NCBI GenBank assembly: GCA_963667675.1
Contig: OY763929.1
Span: forward strand, 620,001-684,000
Length of the DNA: 64,000 bases
DNA from: G963667675 sp963667675
Lineage (GTDB): Bacteria > Chloroflexota > Dehalococcoidia > Lucifugimonadales > UBA3495
Direction of reading: 5' to 3'
Numbering within the stretch: the first letter of the stretch is position 1; every line of letters starts with the position of its first letter. Shown here piece after piece: positions 32,853 to 39,201 of the stretch. A program made the position numbers and the translations under genes. The notes beneath the pieces were generated by a model. The model did no database searches, was not told the origin of the DNA, and saw only the letters and a list, made by a program, of their open reading frames with translations.

Positions 32853-33760
32853 TTGGCCGCGTCATCGAAATAGCCGGCGAGGGCCGCCACCTCGCCCGCA
32901 GCCGTGGCCTGATGACCGTCTCCCAGGACGGCGCTGAGGTCGGGCGCGTGCCCTTGGACGACATCGGCGTCCTCCTCTGCAACGCCCGCGGCCTCACCTA
33001 CTCCAACGACCTGATGACCGAGCTTGCCCACCGCGGCGCCTCGGTGGTGATGTGCGGCGACAGGTTCCTCCCCGTGGCCTGGGTCTGGCCCTTGGAAGGC
33101 CACCACGTCCAGGCCCTGCGGATGCGCCGCCAGTTGGAGGCTGGTCTCCCCCTTCGCAAGCGCCTCTGGCAGGCCCTCGTAAAGGGAAAAATCACCCAGC
33201 AGTCCAACGTGTTGAAGCTGCTGGAAGTTTCCGGCGGCAGCCTTGATGCCCTGGCGCAGCGGGTCAAGTCCGGCGACCCCGGCAACGTGGAAGCCCAGGC
33301 CGCCAGGCTGTACTGGCCCATGCTCTTCGGCAGGAACTTCAGGCGGGAACGTTTCGGCCCCATGCCCAACCCCCTCCTCAACTACGGCTACACCGTCCTG
33401 CGCGCCTCCGCCGCCCGCGCCTTGGTCGCCTCCGGTCTCCACCCCTCCCTGGGCATCCACCACAGCAACCGTACCAACAGCTTATGCCTGGTGGACGACC
33501 TCATGGAGCCATTCCGCCCCTTTGTGGACTACGTCGTCTCCGTGCTGGTATCCAACCAGCGCGAGGAAATGACCATCGAGGTCAGGCGCGACCTCGCCTC
33601 GGTCCTGGTAATGGACCTCGCTACTGACCGTGGGACCACTCCCCTTCAGACCTGCCTGGAACGCGCCGCCCAGTCCCTGGCCCAGTCCTTCGAGACCGGC
33701 AAGCCGGAACTGGTTCTACCCGACCGGCTCATCTCCCGCGGCCTGCCTGCCATTGCCTAG
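32849..33760 (+). CDS. cas1: CRISPR integrase Cas1 (type II)
   Basis: The 303-residue Cas1 has the beta-sandwich N-terminal domain and a helical catalytic domain with Glu in NVEAQAARLYWPMLFG (about 149), His in GLHPSLGIHH and acidic residues in LCLVDDLMEPFRPFVD. These residues coordinate the metal for spacer integration. The ATG overlaps the cas9 stop by 4 nt (translational coupling). The following gene, cas2, is unusually 383 bp away instead of overlapping. Confidence 0.96.
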   Translation: MIGRVIEIAGEGRHLARSRGLMTVSQDGAEVGRVPLDDIGVLLCNARGLTYSNDLMTELAHRGASVVMCGDRFLPVAWVWPLEGHHVQALRMRRQLEAGLPLRKRLWQALVKGKITQQSNVLKLLEVSGGSLDALAQRVKSGDPGNVEAQAARLYWPMLFGRNFRRERFGPMPNPLLNYGYTVLRASAARALVASGLHPSLGIHHSNRTNSLCLVDDLMEPFRPFVDYVVSVLVSNQREEMTIEVRRDLASVLVMDLATDRGTTPLQTCLERAAQSLAQSFETGKPELVLPDRLISRGLPAIA

Positions 33761-33784
33761 CCGTCATCCCGGCCCTACTCTTTC

Positions 33785-33859
33785 GTCATTCCGGCCCCCG
33801 AGCCGGAATCCAGGGAATCCCCATGCCCAACCGTCTTTCCGGCGGAAGCCGGAATCCAG
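33785..33859. repeat. 75 bp dispersed repeat, copy 1 (between cas1 and cas2)
   Basis: This contains two palindromes in series: ATTCCGGC/GCCGGAAT starting at 33788, then CTTTCCGGC/GGAAGCCGGAATCC, joined by GGGAATCCCCATGC. It matches the element at 33959-34034 at all but a few positions and in the same orientation. A shorter version is at 29217 and a degenerate one at 3604. Confidence 0.85.
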
Positions 33860-33905
33860 AAGCGTAATAAACCATCACCTCAATGAGCGCAAGGAAGTGT
33901 GTATA

Positions 33906-33941
33906 TCCCCCCTTCGCAAAGCGCAAGGGGGCTAGGGGGAT
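33906..33941. repeat. Intergenic hairpin element CCCCCTTCGC/GCAAGGGGGCTAGGGGGAT
   Basis: CCCCCTTCGC pairs with GCGCAAGGGGG, followed by CTAGGGGGAT. This resembles a known style of dispersed GC hairpin in Chloroflexota intergenic DNA (from memory). It lies between the two 75 bp repeats that separate cas1 from cas2; I see no gene in 33761-34143. Confidence 0.5.
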
Positions 33942-33958
33942 GCCCCGCCCCCACTTTC

Positions 33959-34034
33959 CAGTCATTCCGGCCCCCGAGCCGGAATCCAGGGAATCCCCAT
34001 GCGTAACCGTCTTTCCGGCGGAAGCCGGAATCTA
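33959..34034. repeat. 75 bp dispersed repeat, copy 2 (between cas1 and cas2)
   Basis: This is a direct repeat of 33785-33859 with the same block order and only a few substitutions (for example GCGTAACCG against GCCCAACCG, and TCTAGGA against TCCAGAA). Between the copies are about 100 bp that include a third hairpin element. Two copies in the same orientation could recombine and delete the spacer DNA. Confidence 0.85.
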
Positions 34035-34143
34035 GGAACTGGACCCCAGGTTGAAAGACGCCCATGCACCCTCCCAAATTCATGCCCTTGAGAAATTGCC
34101 TAAATGTCTCCGTTCTGCCGGGCAGCGGCTGAGGCATTAGGCC

Positions 34144-34470
34144 GTGCTTTCCGGCTACCGTCTCATGTGGATGATGGTCCTGTTCGACCTGCCGGTCCTC
34201 ACCGATAAGGAGCGGCGGGCCGCCAATAAGTTCCGCAACTTCCTGATGGACCAGGGTTTCGACCGCTGCCAGTTGTCCGTCTACCTGCGCTTCTGCGCCG
34301 GCAAAGAGCAGGCCCAGGTCTATACCAAGCGGGTCCAGGGGGCATTGCCCGAATCAGGCGACGTCCAGATTATCTACTTCACCGACAAGCAGTACGAAAA
34401 CATCGTCAGTTTCAGCGGGCCAAGGCGGCGACCGGCCAACAATAATCCGGAGCAATTCACCCTGTTTTGA
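34144..34470 (+). CDS. cas2: CRISPR-associated protein Cas2 (type II)
   Basis: The 108-residue protein has the ferredoxin-like Cas2 fold: RLMWMMVLFDLPVLTDKERR with the conserved Asp, FRNFLMDQGFDRCQLSVYLR, and VQIIYFTDKQYENIVSF. It forms the Cas1-Cas2 integration complex. GTG 34144 is the start, with a weak GAGG about 9 nt upstream. It is separated from cas1 by repeats and followed 76 bp later by the array. Confidence 0.95.
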   Translation: MLSGYRLMWMMVLFDLPVLTDKERRAANKFRNFLMDQGFDRCQLSVYLRFCAGKEQAQVYTKRVQGALPESGDVQIIYFTDKQYENIVSFSGPRRRPANNNPEQFTLF

Positions 34471-34497
34471 CGCCGCTGGGGACGGTTTTTCAAAGGG

Positions 34498-34538
34498 AAA
34501 AAGCTACCCGGCCAAACCTGTCGCCAAGCTGGGCCGGG
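34498..34538 (-). terminator. Rho-independent terminator at the cas-side end of the array
   Basis: Read leftward, CCCGGCC (34538-34532) pairs with GGCCGGG (34513-34507) around an 18 nt loop, followed by TAGC and TTTTT (34502-34498). It lies 8 bp beyond the first repeat and would stop transcripts leaving the array toward cas2. It therefore supports minus-strand transcription of the array. Confidence 0.7.
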
Positions 34539-34546
34539 CACCCTCT

Positions 34547-34552
34547 ATTATA
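34547..34552 (-). promoter_or_regulatory. Repeat-embedded -10 box (one in each of the 22 repeats)
   Basis: The last six bases of every repeat, read on the minus strand, are TATAAT preceded by GGC; the first instance is given here. Transcription would start 6-7 nt into the adjoining spacer, yielding crRNAs with about 24 nt of guide. In Neisseria meningitidis a similar extended -10 in the repeat drives individual crRNAs without processing. No strong -35 is visible in the repeat. Confidence 0.6.
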
Positions 34553-35960
34553 GCCGATGGGAGATCGGGGAGGAACCGCAACGATGTCCGACGGCATCCG
34601 GTAGTTGGGCTGATTATAGCCGATGGGAGATCGGGGAGGAACCGCAACGGACCGGGCTGCGCTGCCTAGCATTGCGGAATTATAGCCGATGGGAGATCGG
34701 GGAGGAACCGCAACAGCAGTTTCGGGGGTTAGCGTGGGCCGCAAATTATAGCCGATGGGAGATCGGGGAGGAACCGCAACCTCAGATAGTTTTGCTTGTT
34801 CGGGCCGTTCATTATAGCCGATGGGAGATCGGGGAGGAACCGCAACTCAGCTTTCTCATGGTCGTGCCATCGGTTCATTATAGCCGATGGGAGATCGGGG
34901 AGGAACCGCAACGCGCCAAGTATTAGGGGAAATACGGGCATATTATAGCCGATGGGAGATCGGGGAGGAACCGCAACAGGTTACGGGATACGCTAGGCTT
35001 TTACTTTATTATAGCCGATGGGAGATCGGGGAGGAACCGCAACTAGGCTTACTCCGTCTCGATAGTTCTGATTATAGCCGATGGGAGATCGGGGAGGAAC
35101 CGCAACCCATCGTGTGAGGCATGGTCCGCCAAGGCCATTATAGCCGATGGGAGATCGGGGAGGAACCGCAACCAAATCATCAGGCGCTTGTCCTTGGCCG
35201 CATTATAGCCGATGGGAGATCGGGGAGGAACCGCAACGGTCCTCATGTGGCACCCCGCGCCGGCCGGATTATAGCCGATGGGAGATCGGGGAGGAACCGC
35301 AACTTCACCGCGGTGGTAGCCGCACTGGGCGATATTATAGCCGATGGGAGATCGGGGAGGAACCGCAACCTCCTGTGTGACTTTAAGGATTGGCCAGCGA
35401 TTATAGCCGATGGGAGATCGGGGAGGAACCGCAACTGGATTATGAGCCGGGGTTCAAGCTGGTCCATTATAGCCGATGGGAGATCGGGGAGGAACCGCAA
35501 CGCTACAATCAGCGTCCCCACGGTTAGCGACATTATAGCCGATGGGAGATCGGGGAGGAACCGCAACTAAAGGTCGTGATGCCTGTGCTCCGGTCCATTA
35601 TAGCCGATGGGAGATCGGGGAGGAACCGCAACTAGCTGGCCGGTCAAGGTCTCGACGGCCTGATTATAGCCGATGGGAGATCGGGGAGGAACCGCAACTA
35701 GCTGGCCGGTCAAGGTCTCGACGGCCTGATTATAGCCGATGGGAGATCGGGGAGGAACCGCAACTAGCTGGCCGGTCAAGGTCTCGACGGCCTGATTATA
35801 GCCGATGGGAGATCGGGGAGGAACCGCAACACCGGAATGGTGATGAGCCTTACCCTGGCCATTATAGCCGATGGGAGATCGGGGAGGAACCGCAACGCAT
35901 CGCGATGACTATGGTCCCTGCCTTATTATAGCCGATGGGAGATCGGGGAGGAACCGCAAC
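34547..35960 (-). CRISPR. Type II-C CRISPR array, 22 repeats and 21 spacers
   Basis: Twenty-two identical 36 bp repeats (plus-strand start ATTATAGCCGATGGGAGATC, end GAACCGCAAC) alternate with 21 spacers, mostly 30 bp (range 27-30; the shortest is 35044-35070). Spacers at 35633-35662, 35699-35728 and 35765-35794 are identical. On the minus strand the repeat begins GTTGCGGTTCC and ends GGCTATAAT, like Neisseria and Campylobacter type II-C repeats. Orientation is assigned from the tracrRNA and the terminator. No degenerate end repeat is present, so repeat decay cannot reveal the leader end. Several spurious open frames encoding WEIGEEPQ repeats run through the array. Confidence 0.98.
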
Positions 35961-36053
35961 ACGGCCTGATGAAGACGCCAGCAGCAAGTAGAGAAGAAGC
36001 CCTGGGCGCTGAACGGAGGAGATTGCGTAAACCCCGCCGCAGGCCGGAGAAAT

Positions 36054-36374
36054 TCAAGACCCGTCGTGGGTCTGGTCGATGCGGACTATGTCGGCCTGAA
36101 TCACCGCCATGGCCTGCATCATCCGTTGCAGCGTCTCATCCCGGCGCGCGCTGGAATCTTGTAGTTGACGGACAGCCTCATCCGTTCCACGGACTGCTTC
36201 ATCCGTTCGCTGGACCGCTTCATCCATTCGCCGGACCGCTTCATTCATTCGTCGTACAGCCTCAATCATTCGCTCCACCGCTGCTCTCGTTCGCTTCTGG
36301 TCCTCATCTATCAGCGCAATCATGTCGGTGGCGTACCGGGTGAATTCTTCCAGGTTGCCGATCCGGTCTTCCAT
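36054..36374 (-). CDS. Coiled-coil protein next to the CRISPR array
   Basis: This 106-residue protein is built largely of seven-residue repeats of the form R-R-M-x-E-A-V (MNEAVRRMDEAVQRTDEAV region, about 40-75), a textbook long coiled coil. There is no membrane segment and no catalytic motif. ATG 36374 follows GGAGGG by 10 nt; the frame also opens with GTG at 36392. It is transcribed toward the array and stops 93 bp before the last repeat, so its transcript could enter the array from the presumed leader side. The repeats make copy-number variation likely. The function is unknown. Confidence 0.65.
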   Translation of the reverse strand: MEDRIGNLEEFTRYATDMIALIDEDQKRTRAAVERMIEAVRRMNEAVRRMDEAVQRTDEAVRGTDEAVRQLQDSSARRDETLQRMMQAMAVIQADIVRIDQTHDGS

Positions 36375-36521
36375 GCCAGCCTTGCCCTCCACTTCCGCGG
36401 TTCCCTTGGCGGTCGCGCCCTGCGGGTGTCAGAACAGCATTATAGCCCATGACCCGGCTGGGAAAAACACAACCATGTCACCCCGAACCATACCCCACTG
36501 CTCCCCCGACCTACCCCCACT

Positions 36522-36630
36522 GTCACCCCGAGCGCAGCCGAGGGGTCTAAAGCCCTTGCCCGCCGCGCATCTTTCCTCTCCGTCCGCCGCGTGCCTTCTC
36601 CACCCGTTCGCCCTGAGCGTGTCGAAGGGC
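36522..36630. repeat. Dispersed repeats in the gap between the coiled-coil gene and glnA
   Basis: The 756 bp non-coding gap 36375-37130 contains one GTCACCCCGAGCGCAGCCGA element (36522-36550) and one CGCCCTGAGCGTGTCGAAGG element (about 36606-36630), relatives of those near 25.98-26.07 and 29.3-29.4 kb. Apart from these and the iterons at 36936-36965, I see no gene or RNA in the gap. Confidence 0.6.
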
Positions 36631-36935
36631 AAACCCACACCCCGGAAAATGCCCCCAATCCTGTCTATCCCATCAATCCCATGAATCCCAGTTCAGACCG
36701 CCACTGACATTTCCTCGTTGACGCACCCCAGGCCCAGGCCATAAGCTAGTATCATGTCGTTTGCACCTCAACCACCAACCCGCAAGGGCGTGCCTGCCGG
36801 CCCGCTGCCGGAATCATCCCTGTCCCTTCTATCGAGGGCCGAATACCCCGCGGCGACACCGGATTCGCCGGAAAGGCGAAATGGGACCCAGTGGGACGGA
36901 AGTAAAAATTTTAGCCATTAACGAGTCCAACCTGT

Positions 36936-36965
36936 AATGTCGCAAAATGTCCCAGAATGTCCCAG
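36936..36965. promoter_or_regulatory. Three 10 bp direct repeats upstream of glnA
   Basis: AATGTCGCAA, AATGTCCCAG and AATGTCCCAG follow each other without a gap, so they lie on one face of the helix. They end about 165 bp before the glnA start codon in non-coding DNA. A cooperative DNA-binding regulator is plausible; none is identified. Confidence 0.4.
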
Positions 36966-37130
36966 CCGCAAGAAAACCCCTTGAACCGAGACACATTGCC
37001 GGCTCCCCAGGCCCCAAATGAGAGCGAATGAGGGGAACCATGCCGCCGCCGGCGTAGCCCTGAGGTTTCCTCTAAATTCGCTGGCGGGTACAATAGTGGC
37101 ATCCTGGGCTTCCCCCAAGGAGGGTTCGCA

Positions 37131-38468
37131 ATGGCAGAAAACGGCGCCGCCGAGAGGGACTTCGTCCTGAGGAGCGCGCGGGAAAACGACGTCAAGTTCG
37201 TCCGCCTCTGGTTCACCGACATATTGGGTAACCTCAAGGGCTTCACCATCGACGTAGACGACCTGGAAGACGCCATTGAGCAGGGCGTGGGCTTCGACGG
37301 CAACGCCATTGAAGGCTTCGCCCGTATCGGTGAGAGCGACATGCGGGCCTTTCCCGACCCCTCCACCTTCGCCGTGCTGCCGTGGAGGCCCCGCCAGAAC
37401 GCCGTGGCCCGGATGTTCTGCGACATCCGCTCCCCCAGCGGCGACCCCTTCATCGGCGACCCCAGATACGCCCTCAAGCGCAACCTGGAAAGGCTGGCCC
37501 AAGCCGGGTTCACCTACTACGTCGGTCCCGAGTTGGAGTATTTCTACTTCCGCGACTCCGATTCCGCCCAGCCCCTGGACTCCAGCGGGTACTTCGACCA
37601 GCTCTCCAGCCAACCCGCCAACGACCTGCGCCGGGACACCGTGCTCAACCTGGCCGACATGGGCATTCCCGTCAAATACTCCCACCACGAAGGGGCGCCC
37701 AGCCAGCACGAGATAGACCTCCAGTACACCGACGCCCTGACCATGGCCGACAACGTCATGACCGCCAAGCTGGTCATCAAAGAACTGGCCCAGCAGCGGG
37801 GCGCCCATGCGTCGTTCATGCCCAAGCCCATTGCCGGCAAAAACGGCTCAGGCATGCACACCCACCAGTCCCTGTTCCGAGGCAACAAGAACGCCTTTTT
37901 CGACCACGACGACGACCACCGCCTGTCGCTCGTCGGCAAACGCTTCATCGCCGGGTTGCTCCGCCACGCCCCCGAAATCACCTTGGTGACCAACCAGTGG
38001 GTGAACTCCTACAAGCGCCTGGTCCCCGGCTACGAAGCCCCCGTATACGTGTCCTGGGCCCACGTGGACCGCTCGGACCTGGTCCGGGTGCCCTCATACA
38101 AGCCGGGCTACGAGAATTCCATGCGCGTCGAATACCGCGCCCCAGACCCCGCCTGCAATCCCTACCTGGCCTTCAGCGCCATGCTGGGCGCGGGAATGCG
38201 CGGCGTCGAGGAAGAGTACCCGCTGCCGCCCCAGGTGGAGGGCGACGTCAACGCCATGACTCACGACGAGCGCCTGGCCCGGGGCATCAAGACCCTGCCG
38301 GGGAGCCTCAGCGAAGCCATAGCCGAGGCCGAAGACGGAGAACTTCTCAGGAACACCCTGGGAGAACACATCCTGAACAGCGTCATACGCAACAAGCGAA
38401 TGGAGTGGGAAGAATACCGGGCCACCGTCACCGACTACGAAGTCGCCCGCTACCTCCCGACACTCTAG
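37131..38468 (+). CDS. glnA: Glutamine synthetase, type I (alpha-like)
   Basis: This 445-residue GSI has the beta-grasp start (VKFVRLWFTDILGNLKG), FDGNAIEGFARIGESDM, metal-binding YVGPELEYFYF, the KPIAGKNGSGMHTHQSL loop, NSYKRLVPGYEAPVYVSWA and the MRVEYRAPDPACNPYLAFSA block. It ligates ammonia to glutamate with ATP and forms a dodecamer. The length and the lack of a C-terminal adenylylation tyrosine motif fit the GSI-alpha branch, not controlled by GlnE. AAGGAGG lies just upstream of ATG 37131. Three phased direct repeats further upstream may regulate it. Confidence 0.96.
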   Translation: MAENGAAERDFVLRSARENDVKFVRLWFTDILGNLKGFTIDVDDLEDAIEQGVGFDGNAIEGFARIGESDMRAFPDPSTFAVLPWRPRQNAVARMFCDIRSPSGDPFIGDPRYALKRNLERLAQAGFTYYVGPELEYFYFRDSDSAQPLDSSGYFDQLSSQPANDLRRDTVLNLADMGIPVKYSHHEGAPSQHEIDLQYTDALTMADNVMTAKLVIKELAQQRGAHASFMPKPIAGKNGSGMHTHQSLFRGNKNAFFDHDDDHRLSLVGKRFIAGLLRHAPEITLVTNQWVNSYKRLVPGYEAPVYVSWAHVDRSDLVRVPSYKPGYENSMRVEYRAPDPACNPYLAFSAMLGAGMRGVEEEYPLPPQVEGDVNAMTHDERLARGIKTLPGSLSEAIAEAEDGELLRNTLGEHILNSVIRNKRMEWEEYRATVTDYEVARYLPTL

Positions 38469-38548
38469 CCCCGCCGCCGCTCCCTGGATTCGGTTCCGAG
38501 CCGGAGTGATGGGGTTAGCTGGGTGCCGTCCTCGCCGCCAACTAGATA

Positions 38549-38938
38549 TTAGCTTACTTGATATACAAAAGTAAGCTCGGATGAGCAGTCATAGATATTA
38601 ATAGTGCCCAATGCGTAGTATTCCGCATCGTATCCACGTATATCTCTTGCTGTGAAGTCTACTCTAATTATCCTGTCACCTGAAGAGCCACCTCTGTCTG
38701 CAATATTAGTTTTAATATTACGCATACTGTGAGGCACTATTTCTCCATATATGCGTATGAGGCCTATAAAGCTCTCATGGTCTCCACTAAAACTTAGGCA
38801 GTGCTCTCCTTCTACTGATTCATCTACTGCACTATTTTCATTGTCATTGCTGTTATCAGCAGTTATAAATCCTATGATAAACAGCAGTACCATGCCCCCA
38901 ATAATTACAAGGCATCCAGTCTTTAGTGGTGACTGCAA
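38549..38938 (-). CDS. Small single-pass membrane protein of unknown function
   Basis: In this 129-residue protein a membrane helix (about 9-27) is followed by an acidic Asn/Asp/Ser linker and a compact predicted beta-rich domain with two Cys (EGEHCLSFSG and INIYDCSSEL), probably outside the cytoplasm. The TTG start at 38938 has GAGGGG about 7 nt upstream. The DNA is clearly more AT-rich than neighbouring housekeeping genes, which suggests horizontal transfer. Upstream lies a strong promoter and a long structured leader. No family is recognised. Confidence 0.65.
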   Translation of the reverse strand: MQSPLKTGCLVIIGGMVLLFIIGFITADNSNDNENSAVDESVEGEHCLSFSGDHESFIGLIRIYGEIVPHSMRNIKTNIADRGGSSGDRIIRVDFTARDIRGYDAEYYALGTINIYDCSSELTFVYQVS

Positions 38939-38944
38939 ACAAGG

Positions 38945-39070
38945 CCCCCTCGCAACAAAGAGTTGTGGAGACTTAGCCGGTCACCAAAACCCAGCGCAGA
39001 TTACGAGGGGACATGAAGCACAACCCCTTGTAAATCTGCGCAAATTGGCTACTGTATGACCGGCTAAGTC
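38945..39070 (-). ncRNA. Structured leader RNA or small RNA upstream of the membrane protein gene
   Basis: From a predicted start at 39069-39070 the minus-strand RNA begins GACTTAGCCGGTCA, which pairs perfectly with TGACCGGCTAAGTC 87 nt later (plus-strand 39057-39070 and 38970-38983). Nested inside is a second long stem of GCGCAGATTTAC with GTAATCTGCGC and AGGGG with CCCCT. A third small hairpin CAAC-TCTTT-GTTG follows. CGAGGGG containing the downstream gene's Shine-Dalgarno (38946-38952) is exactly complementary to CCCCTCG in the inner stem (39004-39010), so two exclusive folds are possible. It could be a cis-regulator, a small RNA or a mobile palindromic element. Confidence 0.55.
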
Positions 39071-39076
39071 GAGGGG

Positions 39077-39106
39077 AGTATAGCTATAAGTTACCTCTAG
39101 TGTCAA
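39077..39106 (-). promoter_or_regulatory. Near-consensus sigma-70 promoter
   Basis: On the minus strand a perfect TTGACA (39101-39106) is followed after 18 bp by TATACT (39077-39082). The predicted start coincides with the first base of the 14 bp terminal stem of the structured RNA. This is the strongest promoter match I see in the window. Confidence 0.75.
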
Positions 39107-39201
39107 TCAAATTGAGGCACTACCGTGCTTTGATCCCTCCTTGATTCGCTGGTTGGCCGGCTCTTACACTGTGAAGGGGAAGCGTACCTAGGTTGGTAAG
39201 G

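Noticed and set aside
34490..35931. Several open frames of 60-149 codons on both strands encoding repeated WEIGEEPQ or LRFLPDLPSAI units
   Set aside because: They are translations of the 36 bp CRISPR repeats and their spacers; period and identity match the array exactly.
34547..35960. Plus-strand transcription of the array as an extension of the cas operon
   Set aside because: The tracrRNA nexus and terminator exist only on the minus strand, the cas-side terminator acts leftward, and the repeat in minus orientation matches the type II-C GTTG...ATAAT convention.
35961..35970. The ten bases after the last repeat match the end of the triplicated spacer plus the first repeat bases
   Set aside because: Too short and not aligned as a spacer start; likely chance, so not claimed as a truncated unit.
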